Assembly (NCBI RefSeq): GCF_000001735.4
Contig: NC_003076.8
Location: 23,625,835 to 23,689,834 of the forward strand
DNA length: 64,000 nt
Direction of reading: 5' to 3'
From: Arabidopsis thaliana
Taxonomy: Eukaryota > Streptophyta > Magnoliopsida > Brassicales > Brassicaceae
Shown: one piece after another, positions 1 to 12,731 of the stretch
Numbering within the stretch: position 1 is the stretch's first letter
Layout: each line of letters starts with the position of its first letter
Made by a program: the position numbers and the translations under genes
Notes under the pieces: model-generated
Database searches by the model: none
What the model saw: only the letters and a program-made list of their open reading frames with translations
Told to the model about the DNA's origin: nothing

Positions 1-842
1 ATTGGTAGTGGCAACTTCCCTTGCACCTGAAGAAACACTTTCAACTCGTCACTGTTCCTAATAACAGGGTGTGCACTTAGCCTGCGCAAGTATTTCTCCA
101 ATGCAACTCTTCTCTGCTCCACGAACTCTTGTTTCTGCATTACTTGGCTCTCTACGACGCTCTTATCTGGCCGTGGTGGTATGCAGAACCCTCTATACGT
201 CTCAGCCAATCGATCAGCCAATGTGACAACATCTCTGAATCTTCTTCGCACGCTAAACTCCGATGGGCCGCCAAAGTCAGGGAGATTCGTTCTGGTCGTA
301 ATTTGGTAGGTGATGTAAGTGTTTCCTCCAACAATGGAATTTGAAATCTCCTGCTCTTTCTGAGGGTTAGATACAGTGATCTTGATGTAATCAGAGCTTG
401 AAGAAGAAGGAGATCTCGATAGTGAATCTGAGAATTGACTATGAAGGCTATTATCCTCGGTACCGTTAATCTCGCTATCTGAGTTCTCATCAAAGGGACT
501 GAAGATAACATCTGCATACGACGGAGGCTCGATGTAGGAGTTATCGCTGCTGATCGGCTTAGAGCTGAAGCTGCTGCGGAAATCTTCGTAGGAGGATGGC
601 GCAAGGAGTGGATCAGAATCAGCTGGAATCATAACGGTCGGTGGCGGCGAGAGCGGGTCACGGACGTTGGAGAGTGTTGACATGGCGCTACGGTAACCAG
701 AGTTCGATGTATCACCGTTGACATCGCTTATCTTCAGAGGATGGTCACCACCATCTACTCCTAGGTCGAGATTCTCCATATCATCCCTTTGCGCATTGAG
801 ATTAGTTTCTTCGAATCCATCGGCATTCTCTGAGCCCATCAT
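1..842 (-). CDS. SNX2a: Sorting nexin SNX2a, N-terminal part (cut by the window edge)
   Basis: This is the first coding exon of a sorting nexin that binds PI3P on endosomes and works with SNX1 in retromer-type vacuolar sorting. About 280 residues are visible and the frame stays open to base 1, so the C-terminal BAR region lies outside the window. The protein starts MMGSENADGF, with two adjacent ATGs at 842 and 839; I chose the outer one. An acidic, Ser/Pro-rich N-terminal region with a PLSPPP motif is followed from about residue 145 by a PX domain (DYIKITVSNP), with the basic phosphoinositide-binding patch SVRRRFRD and the loop IPPRPDKS. The gene is divergent from NAA25 across 537 bases. SNX2b is the close paralogue; I assign SNX2a from sequence memory and the gene order. 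Confidence 0.93.
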   Translation of the reverse strand, partial: MMGSENADGFEETNLNAQRDDMENLDLGVDGGDHPLKISDVNGDTSNSGYRSAMSTLSNVRDPLSPPPTVMIPADSDPLLAPSSYEDFRSSFSSKPISSDNSYIEPPSYADVIFSPFDENSDSEINGTEDNSLHSQFSDSLSRSPSSSSSDYIKITVSNPQKEQEISNSIVGGNTYITYQITTRTNLPDFGGPSEFSVRRRFRDVVTLADRLAETYRGFCIPPRPDKSVVESQVMQKQEFVEQRRVALEKYLRRLSAHPVIRNSDELKVFLQVQGKLPLP

Positions 843-1379
843 TTCGACTTCTCTGGAGTAACGACGAACTAAGCTAATTGAAATTAACAGAAAATTAGGG
901 TTTGATGATTTGGGAACAAACGGAGATCCCCTGAAATGTGACGCTGAGCGACGGTGTGGCTATCGAATTAAAAGAAACCGGAGTGACTAAAATGCGCAGG
1001 TGGGGACTATGGGAGCAGGAGACTAACGTGCACACCGTGGCGGGTTAGGGGTGGCACGTGATAATGGCTTAAAGTCTCGTCAATTGACAAATCTGCCAAT
1101 GCGTACATGTGATGTGAAGAATCTGACAACTTTCAGGTAAAGTATAGTCGCCGATGGGCTTGTTTAGGCCCATTAGGAAAGCCCAATATTAATTATTGAC
1201 GGAGATAGCCATATAGCTGCATCCAAACATTCTTATTAGGTTTCGTTAAGCAGCTGCAGAGCTTCCCTGATCGTGTCGAAATCCTGTGTTTAACTGGAAC
1301 CGAGTCTTTTGATGTAAAAGGTCAACAACTCATAAAGACACTTCAAAAAGGTTTTCCGACAAAATTCTTATCTTCTCAG
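843..1379. promoter_or_regulatory. Divergent SNX2a/NAA25 promoter with site II elements
   Basis: A 537-base spacer separates two divergent housekeeping genes. At 1154-1188 there are three close site II-type motifs (ATGGGCTT, AGGCCCAT, AGCCCAAT) in both orientations. These are typical of TCP-bound promoters of growth-related plant genes and fit a shared bidirectional promoter. I saw no convincing TATA box near either start codon. The two 5' leaders must also lie here. Confidence 0.6.
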
Positions 1380-4300
1380 ATGTCTTCCAAATTCGGGTTA
1401 GCGGGTGGAATACCGGAGCGACGTGTTCGACCCATCTGGGATGCAATCGATTCTCGTCAGTTCAAGAATGCTCTAAAGCTTGTCACTTCGCTTCTCGCTA
1501 AGTACCCTAAATCTCCTTATGCTTTAGTAAGTGAAACCCATCATTGTTTTTTTTGGTTTTATTCTTTCTCTAATCTGTACACGGGAACGTAATCTGATTA
1601 AAATGCTGTTAACAGGCGCTAAAAGCTCTGATTCATGAGAGAATGGGGAAAACAGATGAGGCACTCTCTGTTTGTTTGGATGCTAAAGAGCTTTTGTACA
1701 AAGATGATTTAGCGTTGATGGATGATCTTACTCTTAGTACATTGCAAATTGTATTGCAGAGACTTGATCACTGTAAGTGCACACGTATAAAAGAAGAATT
1801 TGAAAGCTGTTGTATTACTTCTTGGTATATCTAAATTGCTTGTTTTAATTTGATTAGTGGACTTGGCTACTAGTTGTTATGCTCATGCCTGTGGCAAATA
1901 CCCTAATAATTTGGAGCTTATGATGGGGCTCTTCAATTGCTATGTTCGCGAATATTCATTTGTGAAGCAGCAACAGGTTGGTCTTTCTGCTGTATGAACA
2001 AATTTCTGGGTTCTGGTGTCACTCTTTCTTTCTCTGTTCTTATGTCTTGTTTTGTGACAGACAGCCATCAAAATGTACAAACTTGCCGGAGAAGAAAGGT
2101 TCTTACTTTGGGCTGTTTGTAGCATCCAATTACAAGTACTGCCATCGTTTCCTCCTCTCTTTTTTGAGCAGTTTGGTATTCCTGTTGCTTATAGTTGTGA
2201 TGATTTTGGACAGGTGCTATGCGATAAGAGTGGGGAGAAGCTGTTGCTTCTGGCTGAGGGTTTACTTAAGAAGCACATTGCCTCTCATAGTATGCATGAG
2301 CCAGAAGGTAAATTCACTAATGTCTTCTCTTGTACAAGTTGTGGAACTATTTCAGATTTCTTCACCCTTTCTTCTACTAATGACAGTATGGTGTTTTCAG
2401 CTCTCATGGTGTATATCTCTTTGCTGGAACAACAATCCAAATACAATGATGCTTTAGAAGTCCTTTCTGGAGATTTGGGATCTCTTTTGATGATTGAAGT
2501 CGATAAACTACGGATACAGGTAGGTTATAAGACTTTTTGGCTGGAGAGAACAGTAAACTTTATGCTTTTTGTGTTATATTCTCCGTAGACCACAGAAATT
2601 GTGCATTTTCCCTAGTTTTTGGTTGAACCTATCGTTATACATATATACATATATATATTAGTATGCGGAGTCTGTTGAGGTATGCTTACACAAACTCTCT
2701 CACTTTAAGCTGACAGGGGAGACTCCTTGCTAGGGCAAATGACTATTCTGCTGCTGTTGATGTCTATAAAAAAATCTTAGAATTGAGGTATGTTTTCAAG
2801 GCTGCTTCTCAGATATCAGTGTCTTTAGAGTTGGATATGTTTCCAGTATGATTTCTGATAGGTCATTCGATTGTTTCTATATCTGAGGCCTGTGCATATC
2901 ATATCAGTATGCTAACATAAAATTTCTCTTCAATTGGCAGTCCAGATGATTGGGAGTGTTTCCTACACTATCTCGGCTGTCTGCTTGAAGATGACAGCAT
3001 CTGGAAATACTTTGACAATATTGATCAAATTCATCCGACAAAGCACATAGAATGCAAATTTTCTCACCTTACGGAAGAAATGGTGATCATATTACCCACT
3101 TGCCTTGCTTAATGTTTCAGTTTGTGTTTTCCTTTGCTTTTTTCTTAATTTGTGGCTTATATATAATCTATTTTCTTTCCCACCATGCAGTTTGATTCTC
3201 GTATATCAAGTGCCTCAGATTTGGTGCAGAAATTACAGAGGGACGCTGAGAATAGTAATTTAAGGGGTCCGTACTTGGCAGAACTGGAAATTGAGAAGAG
3301 AAAATTCTTATTTGGGAAGAAGAACGAAGACAAGTTACTAGAATCGTTACTGCAGTATTTTCTTAAGTATGTCGCTGTATGAAACCCTTTGGAGTTGATC
3401 TAGTTATTTATAAGTAAAGCCTACTGGTTCTTATATCCCTCTGAGCTTGTTTTGATTTGCATGCAGATTTGGTCATTTAGCTTGCTATGCTTCCGACGTT
3501 GAGGCATACCTACAAGTATTATCCCCAAATAAAAAGGCAGGATTTGTGGAAATGCTAGTGAAAAATTCTGATTCTTCTGCGTCAGCAACCAAAGTGCTCG
3601 GTCAAACAACAACAATTCTCAAAGTCCAAGAACTGACGGGAAACATTTTTGGGCTTCCTACAGACGGTGTGTTCTCTTAGCTTACATAGTTTTTCTGCAA
3701 CTTCCTTGTTTTCTGCTTATAGTTTTTTTTATACAAGCCATGTTACTGTATGGTGATAAGCCTTTTTGAATGAGTTCTTCTGAATCTAATTCCGATTCAA
3801 TTTTTTTCTTCCAATGTCTAGAAATTGAAGCCTCTGCTGTCAAACTGGCAAAGTTATACTGCCAAAATCTTTCTCTTTCTAAGGACTTGGACCCTCAAGA
3901 GAGCATGTTTGGGGAAGAACTTTTATCTTTGATTAGCAACATGTTGGTCCAGGTGACTTGGCTTTGTTTCAACAGACTTGCTTCCCTTGTACTGGTTTAC
4001 CCATTGTTGTATATTAATTAACCTTACTGTTGGTTCCAGTTATTCTGGAGAACTCGAGATTTTGGCTATCTTGCTGAAGCTATAATGGTTCTTGAGCTGG
4101 GCTTGACCATCAGAGGGTCAGTACATCATATTTTTGCCAGCTGCTTTGTTTTAAATGCCAAAGGATTCAACATGGCTTTGATAGGTCTCAACTTGATTAT
4201 TACTTTTGTTTCCACAGACATGTATGGCAGTACAAGATCTTGCTGTTGCACATATATTCATATGTTGGTGCTCTTCCACTTGCATTTGAACGGTATTCAT

Positions 4301-6237
4301 AGCTCTCGCCTTTACTTGTTTTTGCCTGGAAACAGAAAACCCTCATTCAGCTGGTTTACTGAACCACCTGTTTATCTATTGTTAGGTATAAAGCTCTTGA
4401 TGTGAAGAACATCTTGACGGAAACAGTTTCACACCATATTCTACGTCAAATGTTGGAATCTCCAATGTGGGTGGACTTAAGTAATCTCCTAAAAGACTAT
4501 CTCAAGTTTATGGATGATCATTTGAGAGAGTCTGCAGACCTCACATTTCTTGCTTACCGCCATAGAAATTACTCAAAAGTAAACAATTTGATATCTCCCG
4601 GAGTTGTCATTACCATATCCCTGTGGGCAACCAATCGGTTACTGTCATGACTTATCTTGATTTCCTAATCTCAGGTGATCGAATTTGTCCTATTCAAACA
4701 ACGATTGCAGCACTCAAACCAGTACCAAGCTGCAAGGGTTGAAGCGTCTGTCTTGCAATTGAAGCAGAACGCAGACAGCTTTGAGGAAGAAGAGGTAATT
4801 CATCCAAGTTCTTATCATGTATAATAACATATCTCCATCTACTTGATCCTCTCATATATCTAAGGTTGCCTGGGATTTTGTTGTCTAGCGCATTCTTGAA
4901 AATCTGAAATCTGGAGTTCAACTTGTGGAGCTCTCAAATGAAATTGGATCCAGGACACTTAAGTTCAATGAAGATATGCAAACACGTCCGTGGTGGACAC
5001 CTTGTCCTGAGAAAAACTATCTACTAGGTCAGTATTTCCTTCACAATTTGTTGTTGTTTATGATTGTGGTGTTATTCTTAATATCAAAAAACGTCTGTAG
5101 GTCCGTTTGAAGAAATTTCTTACTGTCCTCCCAAAGAGAATGTGGTACGTTTGTCTATATCCATACATCTTTTCTTGGGGACGGATGCAACCTAATACAT
5201 GTAATTGTTGGCTGTCTATAGAAAGAAGAACGTGAAGAAAATATGAAACGAGCCATCCAGAGAAAATCCCTTCTACCTCGGATGATATATCTCTCTATTC
5301 AGTGCACGCCAACGGCATTAAAGGAAAGTGTTGAAACCAATGGGTCTGGAGGTGACATCGACGTCTGTGAAGAACTTAAGTGTTTGCTGGAGGACTACAC
5401 AAAAATGTTGGGATGTTCTCTAAGTGACGCTGTAGAAATGATCACAGAGATCTCACAGGGTGCAAGGACTTCCGAGGTTAGCTTTTCTACTCCTTTCTCC
5501 TTCTACCTGCACTCATATTAACTGGTCTTACTGTTAGTAACCTAGTCGAAACATCTCTGTAGAGCCTCGGTTCAAATTTGGTGGACTGGTTAAATTTTGC
5601 GGTGTTTTGGAATGCGTGGAGCCTAAGTTCCCAGGAGCACTGGCATGTGTTGAACTCCCTGTTTGAGAGGCTTATTCTGGATAGAGTCAGATCAATGGGA
5701 TCTTCAGACATGAGTTCTTGCTACTCTGATGTCCAGGTCTTGGTTCAGATCATCACCGAACCGTTGGCGTGGCACAGTCTTATCATTCAGGCCTGCACCC
5801 GCTCGTCTCTCCCATCTGGGAAAAAGAAGAAGAAAAATCAACATTCAGATCAATTATCTTCGTCCCCCATATCACAAGCAATCAAAGATTCTATACAGTT
5901 ACTATGCAGCACAATACAAGATGTTTCTAACTGGCTACTGAATCAACTGAACAATCCAGAAGATGGTCAAGTGGAGGGATTTCTGACAACTCTGAAGAGA
6001 GATGGAAATGCAGCAGGACCAGGTCAGATTCTTGGGGTACTAGAGAGTTTCATCGCATCCAGCGAAGAATCGGAGGTTGGAAATCGCATCTTTCAAGCAC
6101 TGAAATCATGGAACACGGCAGATACCGCACGTAAAACAGTCATGGCGCAACAGAGAGTCCTCCGTGAGTTTCTCCAGATCTGTGAATCTAAGAGAAAGCT
6201 ACTGGAAACGCTCAAGCAACAGATGTCCCATGTTTGA
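1380..6237 (+). CDS. NAA25: NAA25, auxiliary subunit of N-terminal acetyltransferase B
   Basis: This is the non-catalytic ribosome-anchoring subunit of NatB, which with NAA20 acetylates cytosolic N-termini starting Met-Asp, Met-Glu, Met-Asn or Met-Gln (TRANSCURVATA2 in Arabidopsis). Nineteen coding exons join in frame: 1380-1526, 1616-1772, 1858-1976, 2061-2135, 2214-2307, 2401-2519, 2717-2787, 2941-3082, 3191-3366, 3467-3666, 3822-3952, 4040-4116, 4218-4292, 4386-4578, 4675-4794, 4889-5027, 5101-5144, 5222-5476 and 5563-6237, giving about 1,002 residues. The N-terminal half has TPR-like helix pairs (FKNALKLVTSLLAKYP; KTDEALSVCLDAKELL). The last exon carries a lysine-rich patch (GKKKKKNQ) and a helical tail ending KQQMSHV. 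The 78-base intron 2136-2213 can be read through without a stop, so a longer isoform is possible. The gene is convergent with CHX25. Confidence 0.93.
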
Positions 6238-6526
6238 TCTTGAATAACACTTTAGAGAAAGATCCCTGCTTTTCTTGGCTATTTCATTTTGGGAATACAT
6301 TCATGACAGGGACAGAGATTGATTGATGTTTCAATACATTTTGAAAAGAAAAAAATGAATCGTGATTTGCTAGCTAATTTAGCTGCTTCTATACTGGAAT
6401 TTTATTAACTCATCTATCTATTGGGATACAAATAAAAAGCAAAACAATCCCCAATAATACAGATTCTACAACTCGGATATAATAAAATTAAGAAACCTAA
6501 TCAATCAAGAAATTGTACTAATTAAA

Positions 6527-9203
6527 TCAATTATGAGAGTGAGACCAAGGAGACACTAATTTCTTGTAATCAAACTTGCCGTTCAAGAAACCATCACCAC
6601 CCATCTGGTTTCTCACTTGTTGCTGCACCACCAACACCGAACCCTCCGAGGCGAAAACGCTCCCAGCCACGGTGTCTCCAATGACTCCAAGCTGGTGGTC
6701 TTCGCTCCACGTAGAAAGTCCTTCCAGAATCTTTGGATTGATCCCTTCTCTCCTCCCGGTTATCCACAAATCATAGTCATTGACATTCATTGCTTGAATC
6801 GCAGCCAACGTCTCAGCACCGTTCTTCACAACAACCTCCTTGTAGCTAACCCTAGCGTTGCTTTCGTTCTTGACCCAGAACCACGTCACCACCCCATCGT
6901 CCAGCTTCTTCTCCCTCTCGTCCTCTCCTTCGTGGTTGTGCGCCAAGAACCTAATCACTGTCAAGTTTATGAACGGATTCTCCGTCATCCTATCAGCCAG
7001 ATGCAGAGCTTCTCTGTTATCAGCTCCTCCTAAAAACAGAACCACGAAACGGTACATTTCTTGCCTCATATGGCTAGAATTTGTTGTGTGTTGTGGGTCC
7101 ATGGATGACCTAACCATAGCGTTCTTAAGTCGTCCCTTCTCGTAATAGATACAGACAGAACATGGTGTGTGTGCCAAGACGTCTGCGTTCACAGATAGCA
7201 TGCCGGAGTCACGTAGCTCGGTAAGAGCTGCGTCTTGAAGACGCTCTTTCTGATAAGGTAAGAGAATGAAAGCGGTTTTCTTGGTCAAAGCCAGCTCGCA
7301 AATATTTTGATACATGTTATGCTTTGAAGCATGTGCAGTGTAGGCATGCATCGTCACACACTCACTTCTTTTCTCTTGGTACAGTTTAAATGCGCTCTGC
7401 ACTTGGTCTACTCGCCTGCTCCCCATACGCTCTGCAGGCTCTTCCTCTTCCTCGTATTCTTCCTCCCTTTTCTTGTCGTGTGCAATAAACAAGGGTTGGG
7501 CACGCCCTTCCAGTTCCACTAGCTGAATTGCGAATACAGAGAAAGGACTAGTTTTAGTGGGATAAGCGAAGTCTAGAAACGTGATCAAGCCTGAGAAGGT
7601 ATCATGGTCGGTTACTGCAAGAACTAGTCCCGTCTCGGTGTTCTGAGGAGTGTGTTGGATTGTGCGGCGCTTGCTGCTTCTATAAGGCCGAGTGGGATCG
7701 TAGAGGAAGCTGATTAGCGGCGCTGTTACACCCGTGACCACGATCGCATACAAAACCATGACAGAATAACCGGGTAAGCCTACCATTTGTTTGTCGATCC
7801 AATGCAAGTAGAGTAAGATATCGATCTGGCCTCTCAAGTTCATCATCAGGCCAAGCGTGAGACTGTCCCTAGTGGGGACTTTAAAGAAGAGAGCAGCGCC
7901 AGTGGAAGAGACAAACTTGGTGACGAAGCCAACGATGCTCATGTAGATAAGAGGAGAGATCTGTTTGGGCCACGTCTCTTTGCTAATTAAGTTGACATTG
8001 GTTTTTTGTCCCACCAAAGCAAAAGAGAAAGGCATCAAGAATTCATTAACAAAGGTCTCGCTCCTAATAGCCAACGTCGAACCTAACGGTGGTCCATGAG
8101 GGACCACCAACCCCAGCCAAATGGGTCCAACAGCTATAGCCATACCGAACATGTCAGTGAGGAAACAAGAGACAAGGACACCCATGAGAATATTGACGAT
8201 GTAGTTTTGGTTCACGAGTCCTCCCTCAGGCGTTTTGGCGACAATCCATTCAAAGGATCGTTTCACAACCAAAAGCAAACAAGCGGCCATGATAGCCGCC
8301 GATATGAGAAACCATATGACAGAGTATGCTCCTCCTCCTCCGTCAGCCTGCGCCATGGCTTCAAACAAAACAAGCACGTAGACCCCAACCATGTCTCCAA
8401 GGAGAGTCACTGACATGGCGAACTTTCCTATCTCAGAGTTGAGAAGGTTCATGTCTCTCAAAACAGTGTAAATGACCGGAAAAGAAGTGAAACCCAAGGC
8501 GAACGTGACCCCTCCAATGGACGAAGGTTTCTGCAATCTTATATCCATTTTGTGTTTTAGGGCAGCTCCCGTGCTCCCCACGCAAGCAATCGGCACCAAA
8601 ACGCTAACTGCAGCAATGTACTTATGCTTTCTTGGTGCTTTAAAGATTTCTGCAACGTCTGTTTTGGCAGCCGTGAGGAAGAAGAAGTAAAAGAATCCCA
8701 TCAGTCCTATGTTTGCGCATATGTAATTCGCAATCGGTGGAAACAGATAGTAATTGAAGTTTCGGTTTCTTCCTAACATGGACGGTCCTATCATCATCCC
8801 ACCCTTCAAAACACAAAACCATGCATTTTGTCTTAAATAATATAATTAGCTCCATCAATGGAAATTTATTAACTATGTAAAAGAAAATATAAGATCGAAT
8901 ACGAACAATGATCTCGCAGACTATACGAGGTTGGCGAAGAGGTCGAAGGAGGACGTAAACAATTTTGATGAAGAAAATGATGAGTATTGCTTCGATCAAA
9001 AAGGTTGAAAATGTGTAGTTCATGCCATTTTCGCCTTTGAACATTCCGAACGGCTGCTTATCGTGAACCTGTCGGCAAACCTCCGGAAGTCTGGCTGAGA
9101 AAACACGACTGCTGACCACTCCGGCGGTGGTTGGATTCTCTGGCCAGAACCCAAAACGGGTAGGCAGGGCACTCCAGCCATCACTTGGGAAAGACCTAAC
9201 CAT
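6527..9203 (-). CDS. CHX25: Cation/H+ antiporter CHX25
   Basis: This is a CPA2-family monovalent cation/proton exchanger of the plant CHX clade, expected in an internal or plasma membrane. Two exons, 8907-9203 and 6527-8803, join in phase (..VCEII / GGMMIGPS..) to give 857 residues, a usual length for CHX proteins. Residues 66-86 form the first membrane helix. About ten to twelve more hydrophobic segments follow, with the CPA2 signature GGMMIGPSMLGR and a conserved MNLRGQIDILLY segment. The C-terminal half is soluble and holds two USP-like regulatory domains typical of CHX proteins, interrupted by an acidic stretch (EEEYEEEEEP). The start ATG at 9203 is the only one upstream of the first helix. 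Related CHX genes are mostly pollen-expressed, but nothing in the sequence tests this. Confidence 0.95.
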
Positions 9204-11084
9204 GCATGCAGATTATTCTCTCAGATATTTGACATAAAACAAACGACAATGATCATCCATAGAGAGACAGAGAGAAGGCGATAGATCCATGATTGATGTG
9301 TGTTTTTTCCAACAGATGTGGTCGTGCGTCATTTTGGGAACAATTGTAGTTGTAGTTTTCGCTTACTCTTCATATTTTCTTTATTTTTATTTTCTCATTA
9401 TGAGTTTTTTATGTGAAAAATGTATATGTTTTGTGGTACTTCATCTTCATGATCTACATTTTTCACTCCGTAAACATAGCCGCTTTCTTCTTGAAAACGC
9501 ATATTTTCATCAGAGTTAAAGAATTCATCAAAAATGTAACGTACGATATGTTTTGTTACACACCTTATGAGAACCATTTTTTTTTCTCTAACAGAAAGTT
9601 TATACTCTTTGACTAAAATTAGAGTTGTTGTCAAATAAGATTTAAAAATATATATATAATCTATATATGTATGTTTATACTTTGATTGAAAGGAATGTAA
9701 GATGTTTAAATGAGAAACTAAAACAGAAATGTAGGAATGTTACCACCGATCGATATTCTTAGCTTTATTTTCATACTACTGTTTTTACTTTTTACAGTTT
9801 CTTTTAAGAATCACATGTGAGGTCAAGGATGAGAATTATAATCTCACTTCATTCCTTAAATTTTGCTGTACTCCTTTCTGCAATAAATGTAGTGCTCTCC
9901 ATTATATATAGGATGAGTTTTTGTTTAGTTGATGAAAAAAAAAAGATGGATGAATTTAGAAGCAATAACATAAGGGACCGCCGGGACGTGCAAGGTACGG
10001 CCGTGGTAGCTGGCTAACACAAACTCCCATGCATATCTCTTTATATATTTTACACAAGATCTATATTTCTTGAAGATTAGTTTTAAAAAGAATTCTTACA
10101 TATTAAACTACATTTCATACATGTCTTTTTAGTCGTTTTTATTTTCATTTTACACTCACCATCTTCCACTTTAAAACACTTCTCTAAAGTTTTAAACCAA
10201 TGATAATTTTATTTTATTTTTTATAGTGTGAGATAATGTATTCTATTAATTATACATTTATAATTTGTAGTTCACAATTCATTTACCGTAATCAATGTAG
10301 AATACATAGAAATAACAATAAAATCAATATATATGAAACAAAAGCAAAAACAAGAAAACCGTTTGTGATGAAATGGATGTCATGAAATTTTGTTGTTGTT
10401 GTGGACATAAATATTGATTTTATTGATATGATAACATTACAAGATTCTGAAATAGTCACTACGTACTAATAATAAATTTGGAAATAAAGGAGAAGTGGAG
10501 ATCCCACCTACGCCAAATATTGAATGCATCACCGCTTTTTGCGTTCTTCCACATACTGGATTATTTCATTTTATCCTTTTTATTTTCATACATTCTCACT
10601 TATCGATCTCATTAAATATTTCCTTCGTTTCCTTTTAATCTCAAGGACTTGTCTAACCGGTGACTAGCTTGTGGCCGTGCTGAGTTTGCATCGTCGAACA
10701 AAACTCATAAAATCCTATCTGACGCAGTCGCACAACAGTTTATAATTAGACGTAATTCGTTGACAAATTGCCCTATAGATATATACAGTATACATTAACT
10801 AAATCTATCCTCTATCACCTCCCTATTTCTTAGTAAACAATAAAAGAAAGAAATAAAGTTATTGTGGGTATGGGAATGCATTAAAAGTGCCGAATATGCA
10901 TAAAAAATTGGTACACCTTCCAAAATATGTAATATGGGGACACTTAGCTTAGAGTTGAGACTATAAATACAGCAATATGATCCAAGGTCAAGCTCCTCTA
11001 TATATATATATACGTACTTAACATTACAATACATATAACATACATGATACATTATAACACATATGTAAAGGAAGATGCATACCT
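9204..11084. other. Intergenic: promoters of CHX25 and MIR390B
   Basis: About 1.9 kb of AT-rich sequence with no supportable coding region. Hydrophobic ORFs near 9.3-9.6 kb and 9.8-10.0 kb have no family resemblance, and one of them is mostly T-rich sequence. The left part must serve CHX25 (transcribed leftward) and the right part MIR390B (rightward). A short (TA)n tract lies near 11,000. Confidence 0.6.
10962..10969 (+). promoter_or_regulatory. TATA box of the MIR390B transcript
   Basis: TATAAATA lies about 120 bases before the predicted hairpin, in the sense direction. Plant MIRNA genes are Pol II genes, usually with a TATA box about 30 bases before the start, so transcription would begin near 10,995-11,000. 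This is inferred from motif and position only. Confidence 0.55.
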
Positions 11085-11260
11085 ATGGATGTAAATTTCA
11101 GATTGAGTAGTAGAGAAATAGCTATAAAGCTCAGGAGGGATAGCGCCATGGCTCACCAGTGCTGTATGTTTTGTATATGCGTACATGTATATCTGTTGGC
11201 GCTATCCATCCTGAGTTCCATAGCTTCTTCTTGCTTATATGTGATTCCTACTTCATTCCC
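11085..11260 (+). ncRNA. MIR390B: MIR390B primary hairpin (miR390 precursor)
   Basis: A near-perfect foldback encodes miR390. The mature 21-mer occupies 11127-11147 and begins AAGCTCAGGAGGGATAGC. The star strand lies at about 11200-11220 (CGCTATCCATCCTGAGTT). The arms from 11121 and from 11226 pair over about 29 positions with only four mismatches around a loop of about 50 bases. miR390 is loaded into AGO7, binds TAS3 transcripts at two sites and triggers tasiARF production that lowers ARF2, ARF3 and ARF4. The mature sequence is unmistakable; the b copy is assigned from gene order (At5g58465). The outer ends given here are approximate. An ATG-started ORF at 11085-11303 runs through the hairpin and is not considered coding. 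Confidence 0.95.
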
Positions 11261-12731
11261 TCCTTCGTTTAGCTTCTTGTATACAAGATATGGTAATGGG
11301 TAAGTTTATTATTTGCATGTAAATATTTTACCTTTTTTTATATAGAATTGTTGAAGTTCAAATCATATAGAAAATTGTGTCGAAAGTGAGAAAAATCGCA
11401 GGTATTGTCAATTTGAGGTTAAGAACACATTAAGTATTAAATAGTGTGGTCTTACAAGTTACAACTTACAAATATCTGGATTTCACACATCTAAGCAGTT
11501 TGTTAGAATTACATTGTTACTGCCTTACTTTTTTTTTTTTTTTTTTTTTTTGTAAATTTATGCTTAAGACTACTGGTGGACTTTTATTAAGAATATGTAT
11601 ATTATCCAATATGTGTGTGAAAGGGATGGTAAATAAGTAATATCGCCGTGTGCTAGAGCCAGCCAGCGATTGAGCTGTGAATATGCAATGTTAGAAGATG
11701 GATTCTCTTTGTCGAATTGAGAATGGGAATCTTGAAACTAATGTTACAGGATTCCAAATTTCCTGGATTCTTTCTCTCGTCCATATTTTCTACACAACAA
11801 GTCATTAATAAACTTTCTCTTGGGATTTTCGGCATTAGTCTTTTTTGTTCCTATAATTTCAACATAAACTTTCGTTACATGTAACACATTAAAGAGTTGG
11901 CCAATCCGGCACTTGACCAAAAGGTCATGACATATACACATAGAGAACTTTACGAGACACCCTTCTCTTTAGTCCTTGGGATCCAGATTGAACGATTAAC
12001 TATTTATTAACAACGTCTTTTATCCAAAAAAAGGCCACTCATTTGTAAAACCCTAATCCTAATCATAGCCCCAGTGAGTGAAGTTGGCAATAAAATCATC
12101 AAGTTGATCTTTGAAAGGTCACTGCATACTTCAGATCAACTGATCAGACACAAGTGCCTAGCCATCCCCCACTCCTGCCAATTCTCGAGGAACACATGTT
12201 GCTATAAAAGAAGTTTGCGAGAAAAAACGATAACAACTCCGAAAATTGTAAAGAGAAGTGTGGTTGCCTAAATGAATGCATTACACAATACAACATGAAA
12301 ACATACGACTGTTTTGTTTGTGTTGAACAGAGTCAAAAAAAGAAGGAAGAGAAGCAAAAAAGGGACTTCTGGTGTTGAAAGAAGTAATCAAGATGAATGC
12401 ACTCACCTGAAATCATCATAGCACCAATTTGCAATGCATTTTGCAGTTAAATATCAGCTTCCTTCAATAAAACAAAAAACAAACATTTCACATCGTGAAA
12501 AACAAACTAAAAATAAACCGGAGATGCATGAATAATAGATCCCCAAAGAAACAGAACAAGTAGGGAGAAAAAAGGGGTAATTTTGCTCAAGGTCAAAGTG
12601 AACAAAAACCTACCTCTTTTTTTGTATCTCCAATATGAGGATTCATAGAACATTTTACTAAAATTCCCTCCTTAACACACACAAAACTCTTAGAACACAT
12701 AACAGCTGATTCATTCATTCCTCTCTTTCTC
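11261..12731. other. Intergenic between MIR390B and TAF15b
   Basis: About 1.5 kb, AT-rich, with an uninterrupted T tract near 11,529-11,551. It would include the MIR390B 3' end and the TAF15b 3' UTR. I see no gene or repeat family I can name here. Confidence 0.55.

Noticed and set aside
6617-7145. Plus-strand ORFs of 138 and 95 residues
   Set aside because: They are antisense shadows of the CHX25 C-terminal domain.
11085-11303. 72-residue ORF over the miR390 hairpin, a possible miPEP
   Set aside because: It runs straight through both hairpin arms, which are constrained by pairing, and has no protein-like features. Without ribosome data it is not supportable.
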